Positions 11,770-24,668 of a stretch of 64,000 nt of DNA are shown here, in pieces (position 1 is the stretch's first letter; the number at the start of each line of letters is the position of its first letter). Source of the DNA: Hyposmocoma kahamanoa (Eukaryota; Arthropoda; Insecta; Lepidoptera; Cosmopterigidae); assembly GCF_003589595.1 (NCBI RefSeq), contig NW_020654972.1:11871755-11935754 (forward strand), given 5' to 3'. The position numbers were made by a program, and so were the translations under genes. Under the pieces are notes generated by a model. The model searched no databases and was not told the DNA's origin. It was given only the letters and a program-made list of their open reading frames with translations.

Positions 11770-14700
11770 AGTCAAAGATTATTTATTCCATAGGTAAAAT
11801 AAATTTACACTTGAAAACGTCACACTTAAGCTACTGCTCGTTAACTACGCTGACCTCTCTGAGAAGAACGAGCAAGAAACTCTAGGGATGGCTCTTTTCA
11901 AATAAACTTAAATGCTATGGAATACACTTTGAATCAAATTTGTGTGGATTCTGGAGCCGTGTCGTCTTTCCATACATCTTTATCTAACACGTAGTCTTCA
12001 ATTTTGTAATATGATTTTTCGATCAACATATTTTTAATGTAGTTTTTAAACTTAGGAAATGATAAACTTAATATATGCCACGGAATCTTATTGTCGAAAC
12101 GTATATAGTTCCCCATAAAAGAGTTGTTTACCTTGGTTAAACGAAATCGTGGAGTTAGCATTAAACACCTGTAACCGTCACCTAATCTGGTAACCTAAAA
12201 TAGAATAACTAATAATGATATACAATACACAAATGATAAAAATAAAATAACACAATGCTTAACTAACTTTACTTTCAAACAAAACTTACATTAAAAATAA
12301 TAATTAAAAAACACCTGCTATTTTATCTGCACTCCGCGAGTGTAATGTATCTTGTCTACTCCACTTATACCTACGATTCTATTGTGCGGGTGATTAGTAA
12401 ATCGCGATGACCCTCGTTTGTGTAAACTAACTTTCTGCGTAATTGTTTTTGAGTCTATATTTGTTAATGTATTTGTTATTGTTCATGATATGGTTTTGGT
12501 TGCTTTTGTTGTTTATTTTAAAGTATTTTGATATTTTTCGCTGTGTAAAAATCTTGATAATTAGGTTACATGTTTGATTTACCCTCACATATTTTATCTT
12601 TTTTCTTTATATAAGTATTAGGTAATTATTACTACATATTTTTGTAAATTCGCTTCATAATTCTAAATTATTTAAGGCAGTAATGATTCGGCCGAAAGAC
12701 CTAGCTACTGCTACCCATAGTACAGGGGATCCTAGTTTGGGAGCTAGGCACAACTATTTACTAGATTTGTATCTTTTGGCAATAAAGTTTTTAAAAGCAT
12801 ATATAGCATATAGTTAGAGTTAGTACCATGAGTTTGGACTTAGCTCTAAGGTTAATATTATGGATATCTTCTTTCTTATTGAAATTATGTACATTTTTAC
12901 GGGCATATAAAATATTTGAATAAATGTACTGTGATGCCACAGTCATGATAACAGTGTCCTTAAACTTTTCTTTGAGAGAAACCCGAGAGCCTAGACGGTA
13001 CACAGAACGAATCGCTCGTTTTTGCAATACAAATATGGTTTGTATATCTGCCGCTTTACCCCACATGAGAACCCCGTAGGAATATTATACTATGGAAGTA
13101 ACTAAAGTAAACTAGTCTAGCAGTACTAACATCGGTAAGCTCACGTATTCACGTATGCAGCGGAACTTAATCTGCTGGCCGCTGAAGCTTACTATCTAAG
13201 GTCACTCCCAAGAAGACTGCTTTATTAACAAGGTCTAACTTTTCTCCGTTTATTTCTATGCTTGGACTAGTCGATTTTACGTTAGGTAATTCAAATTTAA
13301 CACATTTTGTCTTCTTGGCATTAAGCAATAAATTGTTAGCATTAAACCAATAAGCTACCTTAGAGAGGGTATCATTAATATGGTCATAGTTAATGTCATT
13401 TCTGTCTGTTTTAAAAATCAAGGATGTGTCATCAGCAAACAACACTATTTCGCAATGGTCCTTAACAAAGAAATATAAATTAGAAATAAGAAAGGCCTAA
13501 ATGTTGAGCTAAATGCGGAACACCCATTTTTACCGGAGAACCCAAAGAAGCACACCATTTATGTCTACTTTCTGAATTCTACCTTTGAGATGTGACGAGA
13601 TAAGTTTCGACGCCTTGCCATTTACACCGTAATGCTCCAGCTTCCTAATAAGAGTAATATGATCAACGCAATCAAATGCCTTTGAGAAGTCACAGAAAAC
13701 ACCAATAGCGTTCTGGCACCTTACCCAAGCATACAAGATGTCTGCCACAAACATTAACATTTTCCTTTAGGAGATCAATGGCAAGAGAAGGGGAGGAATT
13801 TAATGATTCTGTAGTGTTCACAGCAATTTCGGAAAAGAACGATTCAAAAGCTTGGGCTACCTTGTCTTTAGATTTTATAAGTTTGCTGTCTAATTCTAAA
13901 ACTATATCTCTACTGTGTTGTTTAACCCTGCCTGACTCTTTATTTATTATGCTTCAAAGAAGTTTTAGATTTATTTATCGATTGTCTACTTTTGTCGCTG
14001 TGAAACTTAACCTTAACAGCTACATATACTTCTTTAAATATTTTTGAACAATTTCTAACATATTCTATGAAATTGGGATTAGTATTATAAGTTTTCATAG
14101 CATATAGCTCATACAAACGAGACCTACTCTTATGAATACCTACTTTTGCCCAGTCGTTGAATTTAGTCTCTCTATGGAAAGTTAATGTTTTCGATTTAAA
14201 TACATTATCAAATTCATTTTTAATTAAACCAAATATCATGCTATATAAAGTATTTGGAACCTCTGGTGTATGAGGTAGGGAATTTAAACTATTGCCGATA
14301 TTATTTTGAAATCTAATGATTTGTTCTGTGGTAATCGGTCTGCAGAGAAATTGGTCTACCTTCTTATTTTACAATTAAAAGAAACCAATTGGCCACTATG
14401 GTCTGATCTGAAGCAATTTATTATTGGTTTAGACATTGCGTCTGTGTTACAAAAGATGTTATCAATACATGTAGAAGAGGAGGCAGTGGTGTGAGTTGGT
14501 TTTAAGAAAAGATTAGTCTAGTTACAACTTTTAAATAAATTAAGGAGTCTTGCAGAAGTAGAACAGTTTTCCAACAGGTTTACATTGAAATCTCCACATA
14601 TTACTACGTTATTTTTGGTTGGAAAAATACGCTTTAAACTATCTTCCATAATTAATTCAAACTCGTTAAAATTAGCAGAGGGGGGCCTGTATACACATAA

Positions 14701-15000
14701 GACGACAAACTGATTTCCACACATGAAATCTCAATAGTTCGTTCAGTAGAAAGATTTGTGACATCCTTACGCTCTTCAAATTTTAAGTTACGTTTAATAA
14801 TAATCATGGATCCGCCTCTACTTAAGCTCTTTCTTATGAACGAACTGACTATTAATAATTTTCTACGTTGTTAATTGCTTCGTAGTCTTACAGCCAGTGT
14901 TCTGTAACACAAAACACGTCAACGGAAATATCGTGCAAAAAAAAGACTTACTTCTAATATTTTGCCAGAAAAGCCTTGAATATTTTGATGTACTACATGG
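11770..15000 (-). mobile_element. decayed LINE (APE-type), same family as the one at 37908-45911
   Basis: Read leftwards, the element shows endonuclease pieces (YRPPSANFNEFE and GDFNVNLLE around 14520-14724, NIQGFSGK near 14970), a linker (13940-14239) and RT. The RT palm start ILYAWVRCQNAIGVFCDFSKAFDC is at 13760 and the catalytic FADDTSLIF at 13445. The C-terminal segment is at 12830-13066 and 11934-12158. The 3' end at 11770-11905 has the motif TTATTTATTCCATAGGTAAA (plus strand), also seen at 25600 and 37930. The RT fingers are largely deleted between about 13770 and 13940, and several frameshifts are present. It is dead, but its order matches an ordinary LINE ORF2. Confidence 0.85.
12159..12816. 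mobile_element. 658-bp insertion in the LINE with 7-bp target duplication
   Basis: GAGTTAG occurs at 12152-12158 and again at 12817-12823. Removing one copy and the DNA between them restores the LINE reading frame exactly (…KLMVLTPRFRLTK…), matching the C-terminal region of the related LINE at 38280. The inserted DNA is AT-rich on the left. It has a GC-richer block with CCGAAAGACCTAGCTACTGC near 12692, and AATAAAG close to its right end. I do not recognise the family. Confidence 0.7.
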
Positions 15001-15982
15001 AAACGATTAGACTTTTCTGTTGTCGTGTTTTTCAGTTTAAATTATGGTTAGTAAAAAGTATACTGTTGCTACTTAAAGTAGGAGCATTGTCGTGGGACTG
15101 TGTTATATCTTCTATAACAGCGTCCTTAATATTAAAAGATAGCAAACTAGCTATATATCTCAGATACCTTATGGGTAAAAAAGCAAATTATCCTCAAAAA
15201 GTTTGAAGTTCCTTACGAACTTATTAATGTCAAAACAAAATATAACGTCACTATGACGGCAAGTCAAATTATGAATGTGCGAATTAATGTTATATATATA
15301 CTTATTACGAGCGATGCCTAGGTTAGAGCAGTAAGGGAATGCACTTTGCATGAATTTAGTGGTTACTTAGGTGGTGGCCTAGACCTACGCCTATTTTATC
15401 AGAAAAAACTACCGTTTCGTTTAATTACCGCTCCGGAGCAGAATACAGTGTGAAATTAAATTATTTTTATGTCCGTAAGATTTAGTTACCTAAAAGTTAT
15501 AAACAAGCTGGTCACAATTACTTGTGTCAAGCATATACCTCTTATTGTCGACATGCAAAAATTTCAATTTTACATTTTTGTTTTTAACATGTCTTACAAT
15601 ATTTTAATTTCATTTAACATGTTCGATATATTTTTTGATATTGTGGCAACAATGTTTCCGGAAGGCATTTTACTAGTTTTTTAAGTATTTGAAGGATCGG
15701 CAACACTTTCAAGTTATTTTGTATTTTATTGATTTCATTACTTACCGTTGCTCGCAACTTTGTTGTAAATTTTTTTTTCATACAAGCAGTACTAGATTAA
15801 TGAGAAGTATACATAATTTCGGATGCTTGTTCTATTGTACTTATGCATCGTTGAATCAGCATTATTTTTAGATCATCTGTATAGATTTATGAGATAAATA
15901 CTTGTGTTTAAATACGCATTCGTTCTGAGCTACTGAATAACTTAGATTATAAACATAATTATTTTGTATACTTTACTATCTA
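15001..15982. other. AT-rich stretch upstream of the LINE
   Basis: No convincing gene. The left part could still be decayed LINE 5' sequence. Confidence 0.35.
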
Positions 15983-16080
15983 CTAACGTCAAAATCACCA
16001 GACGAGCTGATTCTAGAGAATGCAACGTAAAATTGTCCAAACGCAAAATAATTCTCTATCCTGCTAATTGTAACGTTTGC
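15983..16080 (-). pseudogene. Helitron/Pif1-type helicase C-terminal remnant
   Basis: On the minus strand the frame reads …ENYFAFGQFYVAFSRISSSG…. This matches the conserved motif VI region (GQLYVALSR) of Helitron Rep-helicase and Pif1-family helicases. Only about 30 codons survive. No Helitron terminus was identified. Confidence 0.6.
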
Positions 16081-16149
16081 CCCTGTTATCTCATAATATA
16101 GGTACAAAACAAACAAAACAATACATAACAAACAAACAAAACAAAATAA

Positions 16150-17496
16150 TACATTTATTGTTAAAGTACTCTCCTTTACACATTAAACATTTTTTCATTC
16201 GGTGGAGCCATTTTTCAAAACGAGGACCATAGATCTGAAGGTATGTTTTCGACGTCCTGATTGAAAGCCATCACTGTTTCTTCTGAGTTGGTAAAACGAG
16301 GTTTGACCTCTCATCAAATCCTTGATTTTAGGGAAAATAAATAAATCTCAGGGTGTAAGATGCGCACTATGTGCAGGATGGGTCACGAGATCTACTTTTT
16401 CGAAAGCTAAAAAGGTTTTGTTATGTTTTCTGTGTGCGAAGAAGCGTTGTCATGGTGCAAAAGGATGCGGCTTCTTGGTCGTCTCTCTCGGACTTTTTCC
16501 AGGGCAGTGGGTAAACAAACGGTGGTGTACCACTCGGCATTAACACACTTTTGATCCTCAAGTGGGATTGTGCCAACATGAGCCGTGCGAGAGAAAAAAA
16601 CGCAATCTTTTTTTACCCACGTTCCTCGCCTGCTTCAATTTTGTCAGTCTGTTCTCGCTTTCGAACTCCCATTCACAAGATTGCTGTTTTTTTCTGCTTC
16701 AAAACAATAAATCCACGTTTCGTCTCTCGTGACGATATCATAAACAACATTCGAATTACCATGATCGTACTTAAGCAACATCTTTGACCACCATTTAACA
16801 CTTTTACCCACTTTTGTTCCGGTGTCAGTTCATAAGGGATTCAGCGATACAAGAGTTTCCGAACTTTTAACATTTCGTGTAATTTTTTTTGGACTCATAG
16901 GTGACAAGTCGGTTTTCTTCAACAAGCTGCTTCACAGTGGCCACATTTTCTCCGTTAGTCGCTGTTGAAGTCCGTTAGTCGCGGCCTTCTCGAATCTTTT
17001 TTTTTATAATATCAAGTGACGGGAGGAATAAGTCGTGCGCCTGATGGAAAGCTACACGCTTGTCCCTAACAGTTGCAGCGCCACTCCGAGCTTTAATTCG
17101 CAAAGATCTGAGGGGCACTGCCACTGCGCCCGTCACCCTGAGACATAAGTTGACAAGTCCCATGTGCCTGTAATTCTATCAGCACCCTTACCCTTCAAAA
17201 CCAGGACACAATAATGCTGACATTACTGCTTAGCGGCAGAAATAGGTAAGGTGGCAGTACTTCCCTGGACGAACTCTTTTACAAGGAGCTCCACTGCTAC
17301 TAACATCATTCCCAGATTCCCGTCCACGCTCAAATTCCTCATACCAACGCCTACATAGTGGCCTACAATGCGGATATCAATGAGGTGCTTCCCTCCCAGA
17401 AGTATTTTAATGTCTAGCGGCACAATCTCGAGGAGAAAGAGCACTCTTAAAATCATAGAAAATCGTTGTTCTAAATTCTTTTCGTGGTAATTTCAT
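16150..17496 (-). pseudogene. mariner-type transposase pseudogene, split by a SINE-like insertion
   Basis: The minus strand starts MKLPRKEFR (ATG at 17496) with the mariner N-terminal DNA-binding region. It is cut by the family C element at 16997-17312 and resumes ENVATVKQLVEENRLVTYE. The first catalytic aspartate survives in RDETWIYCF (near 16722) and the second in LHHDNASSHT (near 16450). The third, normally in YSPDL, reads HSAHL, so the DD34D triad is lost. The C-terminus has the mariner-like YGPRFEKWLHRMKKC. There are several frameshifts and stops. Intact mariner transposases are about 345 aa and catalyse cut-and-paste transposition into TA. This copy is clearly dead. TIRs were not located. 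Confidence 0.9.
16997..17312 (-). mobile_element. SINE-like retroposon, family C, inserted in mariner
   Basis: Plus-strand order: T-run, AAGTGACGGGAGG, GTCGTGCGCCTGATGG, GCCACTGCGCCCGTCACC, ending GCTCCACTGCTACTAACA. A T-run at the left implies an A-tailed element on the minus strand. It interrupts the mariner coding region, so it is younger than the mariner. A clear target duplication was not found. Confidence 0.8.
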
Positions 17497-19655
17497 TTTG
17501 ACTACTGCCGACAAATGTAAATGTCTGATAAAAAAATATTGACTAATTAATTCCTATGTTTAAAAAAATATACTTACAATTAGAAATTCAAATAGTTGTG
17601 TTAAGCCAAAACTGCAAAACTTTTAGTGTGCCCCGTGTACAGTTTGGGGAATGTATATCTAAGCTTCTGAAATCAAATGAATAATCCGATGGTATAAGTG
17701 GTATTTGTGGTATTAATACGGATTCATCATTAGCGAATAACTACTTCGATGACCTTCCTGTGAAAAAATCTGGACTGGACTGAGATTACAAATCTAAATT
17801 GATGCCCATCAAGGTCACGATGTAACGAATATAGATAAAGAATATCTGAACATCTCTTGTTTTTTATTTCTTTAGATTGCGTAATGAACATAAATTATTC
17901 TTTAGATTTGACCTTCAAAAAACCAGTCATTCAATCCTTTTACAAAACCTGTGTTTCCTTATAGAAACATATTATCGTGATGCTTTTAAGAGTGCTTGCA
18001 ACCTCACATGGCTTTGGTTGATTCGGCACAACAATGAAAGTGTTGAATCGAGGAAATCGCGGAGGAACATTGAGAGTATACGGTGTGAAAACAAGAGTTC
18101 CTAAAAATTTTCTCGATAGATAAAAAACACAAACGTACTTCGAAATTTTACAAGAAAGCCGCTGTGTGTATTCAATAGGTACTTTACATATACTAAGGAT
18201 TTTTTTTAATATCAACTGTACTATACGATATATGCATTTTTCAAATGGATGCAATTTCGGTTATAAAAAAATAAATTCTGAAATAAACCCATGAAATGAA
18301 GGAATTTCTGAACCATGAAATTGTGAAATGAACCGCATTAATACGGGAAGAAATTGAATTCGAGCTGACGTAGTATCGGCTCTTAAGTCATGTCGAGAAT
18401 AAACTGACTGTTCTTTTATTACTTATGTACTCGCATAGCGCTATTTCCATTCGGAATTACTTGAAATACGTGAGCCTATAACCTTCCAAGGTACGAGATG
18501 GTTTACTGAACATTTTTGGCAATCAGTAAAAAATAGTAAATGTTATGTTTAAAAAATGCATTCTTATTCGGTGCTTACGTCATAACACATTCCGTGTTAA
18601 AATATTCCTTTGCAACACAGTCGTTTTTTTATTTTCGGTTTTCAGTAATTTCTGGTGTGCTTTGGTACATCCATCAGGATTTACCCTGTCCTTTATCCAT
18701 TATATTGATTTTGACACGTACCTATAGGAAAATACTTTAGCACCAGTGTCTCATTCAATGGTTACCTTGTATTTCCAGCATATTTATAGCATTACATTTG
18801 GTGGTATAGGCAAAATTTTTCAATCATGTACATGTGCGTTTCATATATAACAATTTTGTGGGCTACATGCATGTGATCTATAGTATAAACGAGAATGTGA
18901 TATGAATGTGATCGCTTAATGTCTAGGAACTAGAAACGTAATCTAAAATAGTTTAAGCCTGGTTTAATTCTTCCCGTCACAGGAGATAAAAGACAATCTC
19001 CTTCCATAAATGACACTCTGTTATATCCGAAAATTATATGTATATTTAGGAACCGGAAGGAGAATAGAAAAAGTATATAAAGGTGCCTACGGATTAACTC
19101 AATTTGTTGACTACCGGCACGTGTCGATCGACAAAAAATACGATATCAATCGTCTGCTTCTAATACATTTACTCGATTTTGTTTAATCACACATATTGAT
19201 CGACTAAGAAGCGACATCCATAGTCTGTTGCTTGCAAATTTACGCGTTTTGTACACGTGCTGATAGATAAAAAATGGAGCAAATCCGAAGGCACTTTAGA
19301 GACTTTAGAGAGCAGGCTGATTCCAATAACATTTTATCTATATCAAAATTGATCTTCTTTATTTTATGTACATTTGCCTAAAGTGACTCCTCGCGATGTA
19401 ATGCGAATAGTGTAAGATAACAATGGCAATAAAGCGACTACTATCCTATTATAAATACCACTTCTTTGCGTCCTTTTACATTTCTATTACACAAGGTTCT
19501 TACTTATCGCATGAGCTGTAAGTCGCATAAAAATGTATTTCCTACATGTACGTATTATTTAACACGTAAATGTTTTCTTTCACCTTCCCTTGCTCGGAAA
19601 GGCTTTCTTTCTCATTAGAAATCTGCGCGCAAAAGCGTTTTTTCCACGCTAGCGT
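17497..19655. other. gene-less, AT-rich stretch
   Basis: The left 150 bp probably include the mariner 5' end. A TATA-like AGTATATAAAGG at about 19071 precedes GC-richer sequence but no coding exon follows. Nothing else was recognised. Confidence 0.35.
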
Positions 19656-19795
19656 GGTCAGTCAACCGTGACCAGGGGACCTGTAAAGGGCCCGAAACGT
19701 TGGTTTGTTTGGAAAACAAATATACGCGATTTAAATCCGGAAAAATAGTTTCATTTTCTATGTGTAACAAGCGCGAAAACCTAAGAGCTCGGTAA
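19656..19795 (+). repeat. dispersed repeat, partner of the palindrome at 50315
   Basis: The segment from GTCAACCGTGACC through GGGCCCGAAACG to CGCGATTTAAATCCGGAAAA and CGCGAAAACCTAAGA matches the loop and right arm of the palindrome at 50315-50466 and its right flank. Here the left arm is absent. Confidence 0.75.
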
Positions 19796-20435
19796 CTATT
19801 ATTTTCATTAAAATAAATCCGTATATGTATAAATTCCAATCGACTGCTCTCGTAATTGTTACATAATAACGAACCGCGCAATTTCCCGAAAGCATTTTAA
19901 TATAATATTATATATTATGAGACTCTTGTGCACTTATCAATCATAAATAACAAAGTGGGTGGGAGTGGGAGAACATCGTCATTATAAATAAATTACATTT
20001 TGAAAAATTAATGTTCAGTAATGAATGTGATTCACGTCGTAATCGCGACGGAAGGATATATGATAAAAAACAATGTAGTAACTAGTGCTTAGAAAATTAT
20101 AAAAACGAAGTTATTGAAGTGCGCAGTGGCAGCCGCGAAGCTAATTGAAAAAATAATCAATAAGCAACGAATCATAATTTATTTGTAACATTCAGTCAGA
20201 ATGCTACAAATATACGATTTAAGTACAGAAATCATATAAATATACTTATTTCCATATCGTTGGTCTCATTTGAAAATGCATCCGCGTCGAGCACCAAATG
20301 TTCAAATGACTCTTCGGACACCCAATTCGAAGAAGTAGTATTCAACCTGTTTTTGTAACTTGATCTCAAGGTGACTAAGTAACTATACACAGCGATAAAA
20401 AAAATACGAAGATGCCGTATATCAAGTTGAACTCC
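19796..20435. other. gene-less stretch
   Basis: No gene or repeat recognised. Confidence 0.4.
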
Positions 20436-20615
20436 TTGCCTCTACCACGAAATTAGTGTGACAGTTGTCGCTGGCAACCGCATAAATTACTTCACAATTT
20501 TGTATAGCAAATTATACAGCGCCTCCAACGGTCACAAGAAGAAACAACATCTTGTATAAATATATTTCAGCGGTACGCTAGCGATAACTGTTGTCATAAT
20601 CTCATGGTAGAGGCC
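20436..20615. mobile_element. short MITE with ~45-bp inverted repeats
   Basis: The left arm (20436-20481, with GCCTCTACCACGA…GTCGCTGGCAACCGC) and the right arm (20570-20615, with GCGGTACGCTAGCG…TGGTAGAGGC) are imperfect reverse complements around an 88-bp centre. There is no coding capacity. Confidence 0.7.
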
Positions 20616-21863
20616 CTGACCGAGCGCGATTCGCGCGCTCTAAAATGTTTGTTTCTTACTATTGTTCATAAAACAGTTTTTTTGATCTGATCTGCCACTG
20701 GTGATACACAGATAAGCCACATTCAATTGCAATTCTCTCGATTGATAACACTAACATTTCGAACTAGCCGGTCCCCTACCCCCGGCCCACGTTGCACCGC
20801 AATCTTTAATGGGTGGCACGAATCTCGCCTATTGAGCTAATACTTTATACTATATTTGTGTATTCGCTCGCCGAATTGTTGTGGCGGTCACGTGCTCGGC
20901 GAAACGGGTAAAAAACGCGTTGAAAGTTACTCGTCTGACGCATACATACTCTTTGAAGTCTCCTGGGAAGTTCCGTTTTCTATAACAAAATGCTTTGCAT
21001 TGTTGTATAAGACGTTATATTGTAAATAGTACAGCCCAGTAATCTTAATAATAACCATACTTATACATTTTTTTATTGGAGGATTTCCAAGAACATAATA
21101 GATGCACAGACCCATAAAACTTGGTTAGTTTGAGTAACTTTGCGCGCGCGCACCGCATCAGCGATACGGGTAGGTATTACCCTCTGTATTACCACAATCC
21201 AACTGATTTGATTTCTTATAATAACATTGTACGTGTATTGATTTAACAATTCTCATTTAAAAATATGTTCATTGTTTTTAAAGGACTATTTAGAAAAGAA
21301 AATTTTGTAGTAAGGGTGAAAGCGTCACTTTCAAACATTTGTCAGGAGAGCAAGTTTTAGGTTTCAAAGCTGGTCTTGAAATATTTATGTCGTGTTTGAA
21401 ATTGCAATTCTGGTTTTATTACATTTAAGTTTTAAAATTTAATTTAAAACGGGACGCAAATATTTTAAAACATGAAAAACTAAAAAGTGCTCCATAGAAA
21501 AATTTTGTGAAATGGCGTTACTATAAAATTCCGACGATATACGTTGTTATTAGTCAATTCGCGTTACTGCGCCCGAGTCGCGCGCCTGCGCAGCGTCATC
21601 CCAGTAACCAAACACGACAGGACCTTGGTTTTCAGACGTACTCCGTGGGCCAAACAATAAATTGATGTAGGCAACAACGCCAAATGGAGGTAATTATGTG
21701 ACCTATTGTTACTGGCGGATGCACTTGTCAGCGACTGTTATAAACAGTTGTAAAATGGGAAATTCGAAAACGCGGGAAAACGATCCAAAATTGAAAACAT
21801 AAAGCTGTCTTATGGTTTTACGTTTTTATGTTACCTTCACATTTTCAAAGCAATAGATATCAC
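20616..21863. other. gene-less stretch with small GC-rich islands
   Basis: Islands at 20620-20640, 20768-20800, 21141-21170 and 21565-21600 are GC-rich but carry no recognisable exon. Confidence 0.35.
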
Positions 21864-22034
21864 AATAGATATCTGGCACGGTAAGCTAGAAGACGTCGTC
21901 GGTTCGAATCCGACCGGATCGAAGGATTTTTTTCTGAGTGTTCGATCTTTGTATTAATAATTATAACAAACTAGTGGAGTAATTTCACAAAAAATAATTG
22001 AATATCAATTTAATAAAAATTTAAAATAGATATC
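21864..22034 (+). mobile_element. tRNA-derived SINE, family A, 5'-truncated, with target duplication
   Basis: AATAGATATC flanks the element at 21864-21873 and 22025-22034. The insert (21874-22024) starts inside the tRNA-like head (TGGCACGG), has the B box GGTTCGAATCC, the body GTTCGATCTTTGTATTAATA and GGAGTAATTTCAC, and ends in an A/T-rich tail. The left target site carries an extra nearby copy of the same motif. Confidence 0.85.
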
Positions 22035-23599
22035 AATCAAATCCTTGGTAATGTGGAGCATCGATTGGTGGGTGGGGAAGGAAAAAATATATAAATTTGA
22101 GGTTATGTGGTGTGATATTTTCTATTCTAGTTTATACAACCTGTGATGGTTTGACATTAAATGAAATAGACGCGAGCGCCGGCCGCGAGGCGGGGACAGA
22201 GGAAGCTGTCACCCGAACCGGGAGGACGAGTGGTCGCGGCTATTGAATTAATGCCAAACCTGTGTTTTAATTGCGTTCTATTACTTACCCCTGTGACAAG
22301 TAGACATTACAGAACCCATATTATATTTAAAAATACATTTATTTCTTCCTCTTTCCTCTAAACGTTTACCTCCTATTCATATTTCGTTAGTGATTAAGCT
22401 AATCCTTACGAATTTCATAAATGCGAAAGTGTGTTTGTCGGTTTGTACCTCTTCACGAAGCAACGGAGCAATGGATCGACGCGATTTTGCATAGTGATAG
22501 TTTAATGGCCGAAGAGTGAAGAAGTTACTTTTTACCCCGGAAAAATACAAAGTTCACGTGGTATAAGAAAACTCCAAATCCACACAGGCGGAGCCACGGA
22601 CAAAATTTAGTTTGACTTATTTGTGTGAATGAACTTAAAACATTTCTACATGCTAAAATAAATATTATTTAAAGTATATACTTTTTTTTGCTCAGACTTT
22701 AGTCGGTGCGCCCACTACGCGGTATGTCAAAAATTGAAAAAAAAAATTTGAAATTTAATTATACCGAAGGATCTCAGGGTCAATCTCTCGAGAATTTAGG
22801 TATCCATTTTTAAAGACGTTTTTCCATGCAAGATTTTCAAACAAGTTAAAAAAGTTCCGAAAACCTCAGCGAGTAACAACAAAATAACATTAAATTAATT
22901 GATTAGTTCAAATTAGTTGTCCGAACCAATTCTCCCCTTAAAAAACCTAGATTTCCAAAATTGATTTCTAAGTCTGTGTAAACTAGATTTTCAGCCCACT
23001 GTGTGCCGCCTCGTAGCAATCCAGTAAAGATCGGTGAAGACAACGTACCCTTAAGTTTAAATCTGTCGGAAGTCTTATAAGTTTGTGGAAAGAAAATGAG
23101 GCACTGAAAATGGATCAATTTAATTTTTTCGACATCTTTCTCTGAACACAAATACGCAAGTGACGAAACCGTAAAGTCAACACGACACGAGCTTGCGTTA
23201 TAGACAATTACATATACAAACTCTAATAGAAAAAATCCAGAAATATCTCGTTTTCTTTTTCTTTTCTTCTATTTTAGAGATAATCGTAGTTATACTATTT
23301 CGTACACCTGTATTAGAATTTGCAATATAAGCAACTTTAGAGACAACGAGACCTTTGCGATGGCGTTAACGAGCCTTCATTCTGCCTGATTAAAGCTGGT
23401 GCTGGCATCGCGGGTACTAATTTAGTGAAATCTTAAGACTTTTTATTTATTATTAAGATTATTTTTTTTAGTTAGTGCGATTAATGTATTTGTTGTCTTT
23501 CGAACAGGCAAGACAAGTAAAAGAGGTTGCTCGACGTACGGAAAAAGCCTGAAGAAGGTTTTGGTCAATGGAATTGGATGGATTAAATTGGACAATTAC
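22035..23599. other. gene-less stretch with one unidentified open frame
   Basis: A GC-rich island at 22169-22240 has no recognisable exon. A minus-strand open frame at 22903-23151 includes FTGLLRGGTQWAENLVYTDL. It looks protein-like, but I cannot place it, and it may be an old element. Confidence 0.3.
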
Positions 23600-23760
23600 C
23601 ATTATCCCTCAAAAAACAGCTCATGGACGTGCACATTCTCCCCGTTACTTACGGTGCTCAAACTTGGTCTTTGACGAATCTTCAGAAGTTGTACGTCTTT
23701 GCTTTTTCCAACATTGTAGTTCGAGTTGTATTATCTATGGAAGAATAGCTAGTTGACAAT
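23600..23760 (+). mobile_element. RTE-type LINE ORF2 scrap
   Basis: One frame reads LKKQLMDVHILPV followed by TYGAQTWSLTNLQKL, which is the conserved post-palm segment (…ILPVLTYGAETW…) of RTE-clade retrotransposons. Only about 45 codons remain. Confidence 0.7.
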
Positions 23761-24475
23761 CTGTTGATAAAAAAATATATCCGTCATTTGCAAAATCCAT
23801 AATTGTTGTGATATGAACCATGTTTATTCATACAAGAAATAAATATTGTATTTATTTTCTCGCAAATGTGATAAAAATCGTGGTATATATCACGGATGGT
23901 GAAAAATACAAAACTCGAGTTATTAAAGCCCTCAGCTTTCGGCTTCGGGCTTCTAATAGGCCCTCGTTAGTGATTTCTTATTTATCGTCCTTAGTGCTCG
24001 CTTCGACCGGAAAAACCTCGCTCAGTCCATAAATGATAAACTTTCCGTGTTCGTTTTTTGAAAGTAATGCAAACATTTTCGAGCATGTGTGAGAAAAACA
24101 TATTTTTACCCATATTTTAAATTGAACAACGAACGTGACATACATACATACATATTATAGGGCTAAATTCAAAACAAAACAAAATCATACGTTTAAACAG
24201 TCAAAGGTCAAGATATTAAAAATAAAAAATAAACACTCTTAATACTCCACCGTCCAGTTAGGTTTTGGTCTTTACAACTACCAGATATTCATGAACTTGT
24301 GCGGCTCAAGGTCTGTTGTGCGTCTGTATTTATAATATGCATACATTGTATATGGCTGACCCGATTTGGGCGCTGCGCTGACGACATCGCACTCCGCGAC
24401 AGGGCGCGGCGGGGCGCGGGGCGGGCCCTTAGCGCTTCTGGATTAGGGCATTGCTGTACCGGCACTTGTTAGACA
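23761..24475. other. gene-less stretch with a GC-rich spike
   Basis: Positions 24360-24435 contain GGGCGCGGCGGGGCGCGGGG, a possible CpG-rich promoter segment. No exon was identified. Confidence 0.35.
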
Positions 24476-24668
24476 TTTTTTTTATATATAATATCAAGCG
24501 ACGGGACGAAGAAGTCGTGCGCCTGATGGTAAGCTACACGCCTGTCCATAACAGTTCAGTGCCACTCAGAGCTTTGAATTGCAAAATCTGAGGGGCACTA
24601 CCACTGCGCCCGTCACTCTGAGACATGAGTTGACAAGTCCCATGTGCCTGTAATGTCATCAGCATCTG
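24476..24668 (-). mobile_element. SINE-like retroposon, family C (partial)
   Basis: T-run then AAGCGACGGGACGAAG, GTCGTGCGCCTGATGG and CACTGCGCCCGTCAC. It ends at the GTAATGTCATCAGCA block, lacking the outer third of the full element. Confidence 0.8.
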
